Below are positions 25,435 to 35,572 of a DNA stretch of 64,000 bases, piece after piece. The notes below the pieces were generated by a model. The model had not been told where the DNA came from and did not search any database. It saw nothing but the letters and a program-made list of their open reading frames with translations. Within the stretch, counting starts at the first letter, position 1, and each line of letters begins with the position of its first letter. The DNA comes from Chitinophaga filiformis (lineage in GTDB: Bacteria > Bacteroidota > Bacteroidia > Chitinophagales > Chitinophagaceae): contig NZ_CP095855.1 of the NCBI RefSeq assembly GCF_023100805.1, positions 7,915,001-7,979,000 of the forward strand, read 5' to 3'. Made by a program: the position numbers and the translations under genes.

Positions 25435-26076
25435 TCACTGTGGCGTACACAAGTAAGGATCAGGATCGCCAGGAGGCGCCGGCTTGTTCGCAGCCCAACA
25501 GAAGTTCATCGGCTGACTGGTAATACTGAGCAACTTTAACCCGACCTTCTGCCCTTTCCGACTGGAAGACGCCTGTACGGATTTTGTACCTTTTGCAGGT
25601 ACGTCATTGATGGTATACTCCTCCGTTTTGAAGATATCACCATTCCCCTTCATGTATTGCACCGCTACCACTACATTATCCAGCGAATACTCAGACTGAT
25701 TCCGCACAATAATCTGCAGATCCTTGATACCTCCAAGGAAACCCGTACGGTAGTCACTTGTAGTGACAGCTATGAACTGCTTCCAGTTCCGCCGGTAATA
25801 AGTCCGCCGTTCAACAAACTGGCCCTCAGAACGCACACGTATCTCACTCCTGGCAGCAATCTGCCGCGCAGTCTGACCATTAACGTCCAGCGAATGTCTC
25901 AGATCGCGGTTCTCATTTATCAGCCGCTCATTTTCTGATAGCACCTGCTTCACACGTTTCTGCTGCCTGGAATAACTCAATACAAGAAAAATTATCAGGA
26001 AGATAATTACAACGGTATAACCTGCATGTCGCTTCATATCAAGCGAGTAGAAAAAATAATGCCAAGTCGGCCTCAT
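25435..26076 (-). CDS. Signal-anchored protein of unknown function at the end of an efflux operon
   Basis: 213 aa. One membrane anchor at about residues 18-36 (VVIIFLIIFLVLSY), a short predicted coiled coil (RVKQVLSENERLINENRDLRHSL) and a periplasmic domain of ~130 residues with a beta-rich look (GGIKDLQIIVRNQSEYSLDNVVVAVQYM), resembling an immunoglobulin-like fold. The tail is Pro/Cys-containing. The start at 26076 is chosen because its ATG overlaps the TGA of the preceding TolC-like gene (ATGA); a second ATG at 26037 is possible. No family recognised. Confidence 0.75.
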   Translation of the reverse strand: MRPTWHYFFYSLDMKRHAGYTVVIIFLIIFLVLSYSRQQKRVKQVLSENERLINENRDLRHSLDVNGQTARQIAARSEIRVRSEGQFVERRTYYRRNWKQFIAVTTSDYRTGFLGGIKDLQIIVRNQSEYSLDNVVVAVQYMKGNGDIFKTEEYTINDVPAKGTKSVQASSSRKGQKVGLKLLSITSQPMNFCWAANKPAPPGDPDPYLCTPQ

Positions 26077-27548
26077 CTTTCAGCGAACTCATATTTTATC
26101 TTCTGCGACTTTTCAAAGTCATACAGCGTGAGCAACCGCACAGTGTAATAAGACGTCCAGAAAGAACGCAGTGCATTTATGTAGTTCTGATTCGCCAGGT
26201 CTTTTTCCTGTTGTGCGAGATTAAGGTCGGTGATGGATATTTTACCGATATAGTAGCGCTGCTTGGTGATCTCATAACGCTGTCGTGCAATCGTATCAGC
26301 TTTGGCAGCACTTTGAAGCAACTTCTGCTGAATGTTGAATTGCTGTGTTTGCAGGTAGATCTCCTGCTCGAAATTGCGCTCCTGCTGCTGGATGTCGACC
26401 TCTATCAGTTCCTGGTTCGCTTTAGCCTGTCTGACCCTGTTACGGGCCTTTCCCCAGTCGATAATCGGTATGGAGATGCCGACACTCAATAACTGGTTCT
26501 GTTGCAAATTACCGCCGCCATATGCGTTTTTAATGCTGGTTCCCTGCCGGGCCTGCCCGAAGTTGGCGGAAAGGTTCAGCTGATAGCTGTTGTTGCCCCT
26601 GGCCTCTGCCACCTCCTGTTCTGCCTGCAGGCGTTGCCGCCGGAAGGCCAGCACTGCCTGACGGTTATCCTGTGCTTCGCGTTGGGCAACGTCGAGCGGT
26701 ATCTGTAATGAAGGCACCGTATCGGGTAGTGCCACCTGCACAGTGCTGCCCTTAGGCAGCGAAAGGAATTGCGTCAGCTGGCGGTAGGCAATCTCTTTGC
26801 TCAGGGTAGCCTGTTCCAGGTTATTGCGGGCATTGAGCAAGTTCAGTTCTATCTGCAGCAATTCATTCTCTGCAATCTTTCCCAGCTCAAAACGTCCTTT
26901 GGAGATCCGGTATAAGGTATCTGTATTGGCTACATTCTGCTGCAGGATCAGCTCCTGTTGTTGTGCCATCAATGCATCAAAAAAATACCCGGATGCTTCC
27001 AGACCTGTTTTCTCCAGTGCCTCTACGTATTGCTTTTTCGACTCTTCATATAGCAATGGCTGTATGCGGGCGTCCCAACGATATGGGTTATACAGCAGCA
27101 TCGGCTGTGAATAGTTGACGGAAAAAGGCGTAGACAGGTAGCTGATACCTGAAGTGGGGTCAAATACGTCATTGCGTTGCAGGTTGGTGGCAACGGATAG
27201 TAATCCGCCGGTAAAGGGGACCACCTGTTCCGCTATCAGGCTGGTGAACGTAAATGAATAGGAGCTGCGGCTGAAGGCATAGGTACCATCCGGCTGACGG
27301 ATACTCTCTATGTTTCCCAGAAAGCTGCTACTATTGGTGGCCTGCAATCTCAGTTGCGGGCGACGCCCCGCTACATAATACCGGAAAGCATAAAGGCTGT
27401 TCAGCGCACTGCTGCGGGCTTTATAGTAAGAGGGCGATTGTTGCTGCGCCTGTTGTACAACACCCTGTAAGGACAGTGTTTGCTGGGCGCAGGTAACAGT
27501 ACAGGTGAATAGTCCGCAAAAGGTAAACAGAATAGGTATTTTAATCAT
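26073..27548 (-). CDS. TolC-family outer membrane efflux protein
   Basis: 491 aa from the ATG at 27548, which gives a proper signal peptide (MIKIPILFTFCGLFTCTVTC before AQQ) and overlaps the permease stop by 8 bp. Two OEP repeats rich in long Gln/Ala/Glu helices are visible, for example LLQIELNLLNARNNLEQATL and ITDLNLAQQEKDLANQNYINAL, with the typical tail YYTVRLLTLYDF. It forms the outer-membrane channel of a tripartite pump together with the adaptor and permease encoded just upstream. Confidence 0.92.
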   Translation of the reverse strand: MIKIPILFTFCGLFTCTVTCAQQTLSLQGVVQQAQQQSPSYYKARSSALNSLYAFRYYVAGRRPQLRLQATNSSSFLGNIESIRQPDGTYAFSRSSYSFTFTSLIAEQVVPFTGGLLSVATNLQRNDVFDPTSGISYLSTPFSVNYSQPMLLYNPYRWDARIQPLLYEESKKQYVEALEKTGLEASGYFFDALMAQQQELILQQNVANTDTLYRISKGRFELGKIAENELLQIELNLLNARNNLEQATLSKEIAYRQLTQFLSLPKGSTVQVALPDTVPSLQIPLDVAQREAQDNRQAVLAFRRQRLQAEQEVAEARGNNSYQLNLSANFGQARQGTSIKNAYGGGNLQQNQLLSVGISIPIIDWGKARNRVRQAKANQELIEVDIQQQERNFEQEIYLQTQQFNIQQKLLQSAAKADTIARQRYEITKQRYYIGKISITDLNLAQQEKDLANQNYINALRSFWTSYYTVRLLTLYDFEKSQKIKYEFAER

Positions 27549-28893
27549 GTCGCAAACATTCAATCGGGTTCTTATGTGCAGCCTTACGGGCAGGTGAAAT
27601 ACCAAAGATGAGACCTACGGCAGATGCCAGCACGAAGGACAGGAAAATGGAAATGCCGGAAACAATGGTATGGATGTCGGCCAGCTTATCCACCAGGTAG
27701 GCGCCTGAAACGCCCAGTATCACACCTATCACGCCCCCTGTAAGACTGATCAGTACTGACTCGAACAGGAATTGCATAACAATATCCTTCTTCTGTGCAC
27801 CCAATGCGAGGCGGATACCTATTTCGCGCGTACGTTCCAGTACAGAAGCCAGCATGATATTCATGATACCAATACCTCCTACCAGGAGTGAGATACCGGC
27901 AATGGCACTCAGCACAATGTTGAATACATCTTTGGTCTTCTGCTGTTGCTTGAGCAACTGCTCGGGGATAGTGATCTCAAAATCCAGTACATCGTTGTGC
28001 CTGCGTCGCAGCATACGGCTGATGATAGTCGCCGATTCTGACAATGATTCCGCCGCATGTACCTGTATGACCAGTTCATCCAGCTGATGAAAGATCTTGT
28101 TCTGGGGAGCCTCGTTACTTCTCCCGAAAAACATTCCGTTGTCGCCCGCCCCCAGGTACAAGGAAGGGTTCTTGTAACGGATGAGCGATGTCTGAATAGG
28201 TATGTAGATATCCAGGTTATAATCCCTGATACCGAGATTATCTTTAGTTGCTTTGCTGATCGTTTTTTCTTCTGTAACGCCAATGATCTTCAGCCACTGT
28301 GTGCCGCATTTTATAGTTTTTCCCAGCGGATCTTCTGAGATGAAGAACTTCCGTTTCACATCACTGCCAATGATACATACGCCTTCGCCGGCAATGCGTT
28401 GATGCTCATTGAAGATGGTGCCTTCGCCAATCTTAATATTGTTGATATCAAAGAAGGCCGGCTCCACTCCCACTACTTTCAGTTTACTGCTTTTACTACC
28501 GTAGATGATGTCCTGTTCCTGTATCATCTCCGGACTGATGGCAGCCACGGTGGGAATAATGCGGCGGATGCTCTCTGCATCTGCGAGGCTCAGACCTTTG
28601 GAGAAACGGTTCTTTGTGGTGGCAGCTTTAGCTCCTGATTTTTCGTCTGATTCCTTTTGTTGTTCTTCTTCCTTTTTCTCTTCTGCCTTGGGTTTGATCA
28701 CAATGTTATTCACACCTACAAGCTTCATCTGCTCAAGGATTTCCGCCTGTGCGCCCCTGCCGATGGCCAGCATGGCAATGACAGCCGCCACGCCGAAAAT
28801 AATGCCCAATGCTGTCAGGAAAGAACGCAGCCGGTTTGCACCGAGGGAATCCAGGGCGATATATAGGTTGTTGAAATTACGGTCCAGCATCAC
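27541..28893 (-). CDS. MacB/FtsX-type ABC permease without ATPase domain
   Basis: 450 aa. N-terminal NLYIALDSLGANRLRSFLTALGIIFGVAAVIAMLAIG is the typical MacB_PCD start with the first TM helix; a large periplasmic domain follows, then three TM helices (VLSAIAGISLLVGGIGIMNIML; LISLTGGVIGVILGVSGAYLV; FLSFVLASAVGLIFGISPARKA). ERTREIGIRLALGAQKKDI is the FtsX coupling motif. A Lys/Glu-rich insertion lies at about 68-92. Unlike E. coli MacB, no ATPase domain is fused, and no separate ATPase gene is in this operon, so the NBD must come from elsewhere. Confidence 0.92.
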   Translation of the reverse strand: MMLDRNFNNLYIALDSLGANRLRSFLTALGIIFGVAAVIAMLAIGRGAQAEILEQMKLVGVNNIVIKPKAEEKKEEEQQKESDEKSGAKAATTKNRFSKGLSLADAESIRRIIPTVAAISPEMIQEQDIIYGSKSSKLKVVGVEPAFFDINNIKIGEGTIFNEHQRIAGEGVCIIGSDVKRKFFISEDPLGKTIKCGTQWLKIIGVTEEKTISKATKDNLGIRDYNLDIYIPIQTSLIRYKNPSLYLGAGDNGMFFGRSNEAPQNKIFHQLDELVIQVHAAESLSESATIISRMLRRRHNDVLDFEITIPEQLLKQQQKTKDVFNIVLSAIAGISLLVGGIGIMNIMLASVLERTREIGIRLALGAQKKDIVMQFLFESVLISLTGGVIGVILGVSGAYLVDKLADIHTIVSGISIFLSFVLASAVGLIFGISPARKAAHKNPIECLRHD

Positions 28894-28894
28894 A

Positions 28895-30145
28895 TTATTT
28901 TAATATCGTTATTTTCATGTCTTTTGCTGATGCCGGTTCAGAGAGATAAACAATATCTCCTTCTGCCAGTCCTTTTTCAACGATCACTTCTTCATCATTG
29001 GATTTGCCCAGCACTACCTGCTGTTTGGAGATGTTACCTGATTTGCTCTTATAGACATAACTTGTTTTACCGCTGGCAAAAACCGCTTCCAGCGGGATGA
29101 TCAGCTTGCCTGGCAATTCACTGATCAGGATATGGTTGGAGGTGGTCATTCCAGGCTTGAGAATGGAATCCACTTTATTAAGTTTGATATTTACTTCAAA
29201 CACCTTCGCCGTAGCGCCGGGACGGGTCTCACCGATGTTGGCGACCGTCTTCACGATACCCTCCATCTTCACTTCAGGGAATGCATCCAGTCCCATGGTC
29301 ACCTTCTGCGACTGGTGTATTTTACTGATGTCAACTTCATTGATATACACCTTGGACAACATGCTGGAGAGATCGGGAAGCATGGCCACGCGGGGATCCC
29401 AGGAGCGCACCACTGAGCCGGTCTTCTTCTTGCCTCCACTGGCCCAGTCATTGATGTACACCAATAGTCCGTTCTTTGGCGCCTTAATAATAAAGCGGCT
29501 TTTCAGTTCTTCCAGCCTTGCTATCTGCCGGCCGAATTCATCGGCTTCACGGCGTGCCTGGATCATTTTTGTAGCAGCCTGTTGCTGTTTGATCTTGTAG
29601 TTATCTTTCATCTGTACCAGGTCACGCTGCGCCTTTTCAAGGTCTATCTCTGCCTGCCGGATGGTAGCGGGAGGCTCGTACTTACTCAGTTCCAGGGCCA
29701 GTTTTTTCTGTTCCATCTGGAATTGAAGATTAGTCATCTGATCACGAGCCTCCCTTAAAGTAAGTGCTGTATCCAGTGCCGTTTGGGTGACTGCTGAATT
29801 CGACTTTTCGAAGGATAGCTGCCCATCGCTGATGCGTTTATTCACCAACGTTGGATCCAGTGTAGCGATATAATCACCTTCTTTTACATGGGAACCCTCA
29901 GCCACCATATCCTGTATCTTGATCTCATCATAGATCTGATTGGCCTGCAGATCGGCAGGTGCAGAGACATAGACAGTATTTTCCGCCTCCAGTTCTCCTG
30001 AACTGGCTACAACGTCACGGAAGTTACCTTTACGTACCTTGGCAGTAATACTGCTGTCGGCAGCTTTACCAGAAAACAGAAAATAACAGATCGCAATGAT
30101 AGGAATAACAATGGCTGGCAGCAGCCACCTTCTCTTTTTTAACAT
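28895..30145 (-). CDS. HlyD/MacA-type periplasmic adaptor protein
   Basis: 416 aa. N-terminal membrane anchor (LLPAIVIPIIAICYFLFSG), first half-motif KVRKGNFRDVVASSGELEAEN, a coiled-coil hairpin at about 95-215 (REARDQMTNLQFQMEQKK; IRQAEIDLEKAQRDLVQM), a second lipoyl half near FIIKAPKNGLLVYINDWASGG, and beta-barrel and membrane-proximal domains (KVTMGLDAFPEVKMEGIV). It links the inner-membrane permease to the TolC-like channel. It is first in the operon, and the permease starts 1 bp after its stop. Confidence 0.93.
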   Translation of the reverse strand: MLKKRRWLLPAIVIPIIAICYFLFSGKAADSSITAKVRKGNFRDVVASSGELEAENTVYVSAPADLQANQIYDEIKIQDMVAEGSHVKEGDYIATLDPTLVNKRISDGQLSFEKSNSAVTQTALDTALTLREARDQMTNLQFQMEQKKLALELSKYEPPATIRQAEIDLEKAQRDLVQMKDNYKIKQQQAATKMIQARREADEFGRQIARLEELKSRFIIKAPKNGLLVYINDWASGGKKKTGSVVRSWDPRVAMLPDLSSMLSKVYINEVDISKIHQSQKVTMGLDAFPEVKMEGIVKTVANIGETRPGATAKVFEVNIKLNKVDSILKPGMTTSNHILISELPGKLIIPLEAVFASGKTSYVYKSKSGNISKQQVVLGKSNDEEVIVEKGLAEGDIVYLSEPASAKDMKITILK

Positions 30146-30323
30146 AAGTTGGGTAAATGGATTATGAAAGGCCGGGACACTATTTTGCTACAGACACGTT
30201 ATAAAAGTAATCGTCCATTTGAAAAATAAATGTTAAAAGTACCTGCATCAGCAACTATTATCGACGGATAACGGAGTTATGAGTCCCATTTCCGCTACAC
30301 TATCGACTATCGACTTTAAACAC

Positions 30324-30331
30324 TATTTTTG
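30324..30331 (+). promoter_or_regulatory. TAnnTTTG -7 element (TATTTTTG)
   Basis: It lies 19 nt before the ATG at 30351 and supports that start over an upstream in-frame codon at 30279. Confidence 0.5.
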
Positions 30332-30350
30332 CACCTCAAATTCGCTCCCT

Positions 30351-31511
30351 ATGGAACTGGTGATCGTAAATAATAAAAAGACAGCCAAGCAGTTTATTGA
30401 TACACATGTAGCCCTGAATAAACATATTCCTGAGTGGATACGTCCCCTGGATAAAGATATCGAGCAGGTATTCGATCCGGAAAAGAACAAGGCTTTCAGG
30501 CAGGGAGAGTGCATACGCTGGATCCTGAAGGATAGTAAGGGTAAACTGATAGGCCGTATTGCTGCCTTTGTAAATAAAAGGTACAAAACCAAGGGAGATA
30601 AACAACCAACCGGCGGTGTTGGTTTCTTTGACTGCATCAACGACCAGGCAGCTGCCAACCTGCTGTTTGACACTGCCCGCGAGTGGCTGAGAGAGAGAGG
30701 CATGGAAGCAATGGACGGGCCTATCAATTTCGGGGAGCGCGACCGTTGGTGGGGATTACTGGTAGAAGGATTCTATGAGCCGCTATACGGCATGAACTTC
30801 AATCCGCCTTACTATAGAGAACTGATGGAAACATATGGCTTCCTGCCATTCTTCAACCAGATCTGTTATTCCATGGGTGTAGATACGCAGCTGCAGGAAA
30901 AATTCTTTTCACGGCATGCCGCTATAGCAAAAGATCCGGCTTTTCACGCGGAATACATCAGCAAAAAGAACCTGCCAAAATATGCGGAGGACTTTACCGT
31001 AGTATATAATAAGGCCTGGGCCAGGCATGAAGGCGGTAAGGATATTACCAAACAGCAGGCGCTGAACATCTTCAAACAGATGGCTGCCGCTATGGATGAA
31101 AAGATCGTCTGGTTTGCATACCACAACAATGAACCTATTGCCTGCTGGCTGAACTTACCGGAACTGAACCAGTTCTTCAAACATATGAACGGGAAATTCG
31201 GTCCGTTCCAGAAACTACAGTTCCTGTACATGAAGCTGATGAAGAAATGTAAGAAATTCACCGGGATCGTATTCGGCGTGGTGCCTGAGTTCCAGGGTAA
31301 AGGAGTAGATGCCTTTATGATCGTGGAGGGCGCCAAAGTGATACAGAAAACACTATCCTATGAGCAGTATGAACTACAATGGATCGGCGACTTCAATCCC
31401 AAGATGCTGAATATTGCAGAAAGCCTGGGTACTCAACCCAGCCGTAAGCTCATTACTTACCGCTATCTTTTTGACAGGACAAAAGAATTCCAACGCCACC
31501 CTATTCTTTAA
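30351..31511 (+). CDS. GNAT-fold acyltransferase-like protein (YghO-like)
   Basis: 386 aa from the ATG at 30351. It starts MELVIVNNKKTAKQFIDTHV. It contains GRIAAFVNKRY, GGVGFFDCINDQAAANLLFDTAREWL and MDGPINFGERDRWWGLLVEGF (first GNAT-like half), and later GIVFGVVPEFQGKGVDAFM, whose V-P-x-x-Q-G-K-G-V resembles the acyl-CoA pyrophosphate loop. From memory this matches a family of ~380-aa N-acyltransferase superfamily proteins widespread in Bacteroidota. Substrate unknown. It is divergent from the efflux operon. Confidence 0.75.
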   Translation: MELVIVNNKKTAKQFIDTHVALNKHIPEWIRPLDKDIEQVFDPEKNKAFRQGECIRWILKDSKGKLIGRIAAFVNKRYKTKGDKQPTGGVGFFDCINDQAAANLLFDTAREWLRERGMEAMDGPINFGERDRWWGLLVEGFYEPLYGMNFNPPYYRELMETYGFLPFFNQICYSMGVDTQLQEKFFSRHAAIAKDPAFHAEYISKKNLPKYAEDFTVVYNKAWARHEGGKDITKQQALNIFKQMAAAMDEKIVWFAYHNNEPIACWLNLPELNQFFKHMNGKFGPFQKLQFLYMKLMKKCKKFTGIVFGVVPEFQGKGVDAFMIVEGAKVIQKTLSYEQYELQWIGDFNPKMLNIAESLGTQPSRKLITYRYLFDRTKEFQRHPIL

Positions 31512-31701
31512 ATAGGTTGCATAATATATTTCCGGGCGTACACCACATACGCCGCCGGCTGAACCTATTTACGTTTGGTTGCCATGCGCATCCCGCAGGT
31601 CGTACCAGGGTGAACAACATGGCGCTGACAGGTGACTATCAAAAGCGCCGGTAATGATGGATGAGAAGCCTGTAGAGATATACAGGAATACAGGCATTTC
31701 T

Positions 31702-33091
31702 TTAGTGGGGAACGTTAACATGAACGGGACGGAGATGCCGGATCATGACGTTGTATATCTCTTTTTCCCGGAAAGGTTTTAACAGGTAATCATCAAAGCC
31801 GGCATCGATGAATGCCTGGTTACCGGGCATAGTAGTATCTGCCGTCAGTGCCAGTACAGGTATCTGTGCTTTGGCGGGTTCCTTATCTTCCCGTATTCTT
31901 TTCACCACCTCCACTCCAGTCATACGGGGCATCTGGAGATCCAGCAGCACCATATCGTAATTATTGCATACAAATAATTCATAGGCAGCAACCCCGTCCG
32001 GCGCTTTATCAAACCTGCACTGCCAGCGGGTCAGGATCTTTGCCATGAGAGCCAGGTTCATTTCCTGATCATCAGCCACAAGTATGTACCGGTCTTTCAT
32101 AAACTGGCCGGTTGCTTGTGCAAGTTCCCGCTGGGTCACGACCATGGTTTGTGGTTGAGGCACGCGCTGATAACTGAGAGAGCAGGAAAAACAGCTGCCT
32201 CTTCCCGGTATGCTTTCTACAGTGATCTGCCCATTGTGTAATGCTACCAGGTCCCGGACGAGCGCCAGTCCCAGTCCCGCGCCGTGCAGGGCGCCTGCTG
32301 CAGGGGCCACTGTTGTACATATATTGCCCGAATATAAAGGGCAGCCTTTCCGGTGTGATGCCACTACCGGTATCCCTTACCTTTATATTTACCTTCACGA
32401 TTCCCGCGTACTGTTCCTGCAGTTGCATATGGCAGTGTACGCTACCGGTATCGGTATATTTAACCGCATTTTCCACGAGGCAGGTAAGTATACGGCTCAG
32501 GCGCCGGCCATCGCCGCTTACCTCCAGTTGCCCTTCTCCCTCACAGATCGCTTCAAACTCCAGGTGTTTGTTGCGAGCTACGGAAGACAATTTCGCCGTA
32601 ACAGTTTCAAATATTTTATAAGGTGAAAACGGATAAGTATCAAGATGCAGTTCTCCTTTCTGTAACCAGCCGAGCTCCTGGATATCCAGTTGTATCTGCA
32701 TGAGCATACCGGCTGCATTTTCAACGGTCTCCAGCAGTTCCCGCTGATTACAGTCAAGCGCTGTATAAGACAGCTGTTCGCTAAACCCAATAATAGCATT
32801 TAAAGGTGTACGTATTTCCTGGCTGATATTATTGAGCATATGCAGGCAGGAGTTCGTCATTTCTTTCCCGGTACGATTTATGTGTATGATATGTTTCCGG
32901 AGACGCCAGATATAATACAAGAGAACAATCACTAACACGAATAACAGCAAAGGCAGTAAAAATGATAGATCGGTGACACCGGTAACTGCCAGAACAGTGA
33001 TGGCATTTACTGATGGGGCATTTACAATCACGAACAGGGAGAATATGTATGGGATTAATCCAAGAGCAAGCGATAGATACATCGTATGCAA
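31702..33091 (-). pseudogene. Hybrid sensor kinase/response regulator with frameshift and altered phosphoacceptor
   Basis: The kinase half reads from 33091: two N-terminal TM helices (about 5-24 and 43-62), HisKA NNISQEIRTPLNAI, N box LVENAVKYTDT and G1 VRDTGSGI. After GQYMYNSG the frame is lost; the remaining HATPase (GAGLGLALVRDLVALHNG) and a receiver domain (VADDQEMNLALM, phosphoacceptor in MVLLDLQMPRMTG, LLKPF) continue in the next frame to 31702. Removing one C from the CCCC run (plus-strand GGGG, 32303-32306) restores NSGPAAGALHGAGLGL. Separately, the H-box His is Gln (Q91, codon CAG). Either a decaying gene, a pseudokinase with a working receiver, or partly a sequencing error for the frameshift. 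Confidence 0.85.
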
Positions 33092-33356
33092 TTAAAAGAT
33101 GAAACAAGTTGGCGTTAAACTAACAAGCAATTAAGAGTGCTGACTCTTCCAAACCCGGTCTTTTAACAGGCTACATTGATGTACCGAATTTAATCAAAAG
33201 CTGTGAGATGGAAAATTATTTCCCTTTCGTGTTATGTTCCGGCATAGAAAATAGGAGTATATTTATCATGAGCTGATATGCTCCACCATAACGCGTTAAT
33301 ACTATGTCCAACAACCAATGCGGAGGCTCCCAAAACTATTGTGAATTACACGCAAT

Positions 33357-35450
33357 ATGATGTCAGGTACGTACTTTAAGCAAGAGGTGCTACGAATGAC
33401 AGGCGGCGTCCTGTTGTTTTATGTCACCTATATCATTTTATTATTATGCTCTTTACTGCTGCTCGCCGCTTTTACCTGGAGCGGAAGTACGCTTATTGCG
33501 TATGCTTCTTATATGGGTATATCCGGCATATTTATGTCGGTGTCGGGCGCTGTGCTGATAGTGCTGGGTATTCTGCAGGTAGCTTTCATTGTTTTATTTC
33601 TCTTTAGCAGGCCAAAGACCAAAGTGCCCTACCGTACTGTCGTTACAGAAAAAGAACAGCCTGTGTTGTTTGATTTTATTCACAAACTTGTACAGCAGAC
33701 CAGAACGGCTCTTCCCAAAAAAGTCTACCTCGTACCGGATGTCAATGCAGTGGTCTTTCACTCACCCGGCATAGCAGGCCTTTTCGGTGAAGCGGACAAA
33801 AACCTGGTAATAGGGCTGGGTATGGTGAACAGCCTTAATATCAGCGAATTTAAAATGGTGCTGGCACACGAGTTCGGGCATTTCTCCCAACGCAGTATGA
33901 AGCTGGTGCTGCACGTATATACGATCAACAGGATCATTTACAATATTCTCTATGAAAATAAAGGCTGGCGGAACGCCCTTATATGGCTATCCAACAAAGG
34001 CCTGCTGGCAGCTCTCTTATCCCGCCTGTTTGTGTTACTGGCGGCAGGTCTGCATTTTCTTTTCCGGAATATGCATGAACTGATCAACCGGCAGTATATG
34101 CGTTTGAGCCGTGAAATGGAATTTAATGCCGATGAAGTAGCACTTTCCATCTGTGGAACAGATAATGCCATCTCTGCGATGCGCCGGGCAGAAATGAGCA
34201 ATGCCTGTTTCCTGCAACTATTGCAGAAAGTATCGGCGTGGGCACAGCAACAACGGTTCATCCGGAATATTTATGAAGCACACAGCATGCTCATAAAATA
34301 TCACGCGAAGCGGCACAGTACCCCTCTGGACCACCAGCAATTGCCACAGTACAACGACGACCAATTCGGCACCACCGTGAGAAGCCAGGTGCAGTTCCGC
34401 GACCGCTGGGCATCGCATCCTACGCAGGAAGAACGTGAACAACGTTACCTGGCCGCCGATATTCCCGGTGTGACGATCCCCCAAAGTGCATGGACGCTGT
34501 TTCATAATGCAGCAGCTTTACAGGAGCAGATGTCGCGACAGGTTTACCAGGTACTGGCGCCGGAAGCCGGGCCGGGACAGTGGGAAACTGCAGCAGATCT
34601 TATCAGGGAGATTGAAGCATCGCATGAGCAGTATGCTTTTCCTGCCCAGTACAATAACTACTACAACGACAGGCCTTTTTCTGATGTTCCTTCCGGCAAA
34701 CTGGAGCCTTTCCCGGAGGAAGAACAAATATTATATACGCTTTCCAACCTGTATGCAAAAGAACACTGGCTACGGATCCGTCATTACTTCCGGGATATCC
34801 AGGATGCCGCTACCTTACAGGCGATTATAAGCAGGGAGATACAGGTGGCGCATTTCACTTATGGAAATGTGCAATACCGCAGTCATGAAGCGCCGAAGAT
34901 CCTGGATAAGTTGCAGCAGCAGATTGCCAGGGACAAGGAATGGTTGCAGGAACACGACCAGCTCTGCCTCCGTTATCACTATACCTTTGCGCTGCAACAT
35001 ACGCAGGAGGCAGCCGTTAATTTAGAGGAACAGTACAAATGTATTCTCTCCCATCAGACCAAGGCCGCTGCACTCAATGAAATAGCGGCGATGATAATGG
35101 AAAGTATTCCAATCATTTACAGCAGCCATAATATTTCACGGGAAGGGACAGATCACCGCCTCCGGATACTGCGGCATGAGGCAACGCAACTACAACAACT
35201 GCTGCAGGATCTTTCATGCCAACACCATATCAGCGACCAATGGGAACCCGACCTGCAGCAAAAAGTGGCGCATTTTATTCAATACCAGTATCCTTACCTG
35301 CGGGAACACCTGCCATCGCCGGAAGAACTGGAAACCATGCACGAGATCAGCGCCGCCGTATCAGACCATTATAATAACAGCATTGTGCTGATGAAAAAAG
35401 ACTTTCTTTACCATTGCCTTGACTTCAGCGAATTGTCTGTTGCCCGTTGA
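33357..35450 (+). CDS. M48 family metallopeptidase, membrane-anchored
   Basis: 697 aa. N-terminal membrane segments at about 15-40 and 45-83, then the peptidase domain with zinc motif HEFGH (H171, E172, H175) in MVLAHEFGHFSQRSM, a further hydrophobic segment around LLAALLSRLFVLLAAGLHFLF, and the third-ligand region REMEFNADEVAL. The C-terminal ~380 residues form a long helical region rich in Gln and His, with no recognised domain. M48 proteases of the HtpX/Ste24 type degrade misfolded membrane proteins; the very long C-terminal part is unusual compared with ~300-aa HtpX. Confidence 0.9.
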   Translation: MMSGTYFKQEVLRMTGGVLLFYVTYIILLLCSLLLLAAFTWSGSTLIAYASYMGISGIFMSVSGAVLIVLGILQVAFIVLFLFSRPKTKVPYRTVVTEKEQPVLFDFIHKLVQQTRTALPKKVYLVPDVNAVVFHSPGIAGLFGEADKNLVIGLGMVNSLNISEFKMVLAHEFGHFSQRSMKLVLHVYTINRIIYNILYENKGWRNALIWLSNKGLLAALLSRLFVLLAAGLHFLFRNMHELINRQYMRLSREMEFNADEVALSICGTDNAISAMRRAEMSNACFLQLLQKVSAWAQQQRFIRNIYEAHSMLIKYHAKRHSTPLDHQQLPQYNDDQFGTTVRSQVQFRDRWASHPTQEEREQRYLAADIPGVTIPQSAWTLFHNAAALQEQMSRQVYQVLAPEAGPGQWETAADLIREIEASHEQYAFPAQYNNYYNDRPFSDVPSGKLEPFPEEEQILYTLSNLYAKEHWLRIRHYFRDIQDAATLQAIISREIQVAHFTYGNVQYRSHEAPKILDKLQQQIARDKEWLQEHDQLCLRYHYTFALQHTQEAAVNLEEQYKCILSHQTKAAALNEIAAMIMESIPIIYSSHNISREGTDHRLRILRHEATQLQQLLQDLSCQHHISDQWEPDLQQKVAHFIQYQYPYLREHLPSPEELETMHEISAAVSDHYNNSIVLMKKDFLYHCLDFSELSVAR

Positions 35451-35572
35451 TGATTTACTTTTCTTAATATGTAAGTAACTACCATACCGGCAGCTACCAT
35501 CAACTATGGGACAGCAGCTAGGGACTATGGACAATTTTCTGTACTTTCGGCCCTCGCGAATGCGTTGTATAT

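Noticed and set aside
25193..25450. 85-residue minus-strand reading frame
   Set aside because: Lies across the large inverted repeat, so its codons follow the repeat; no recognisable domain.
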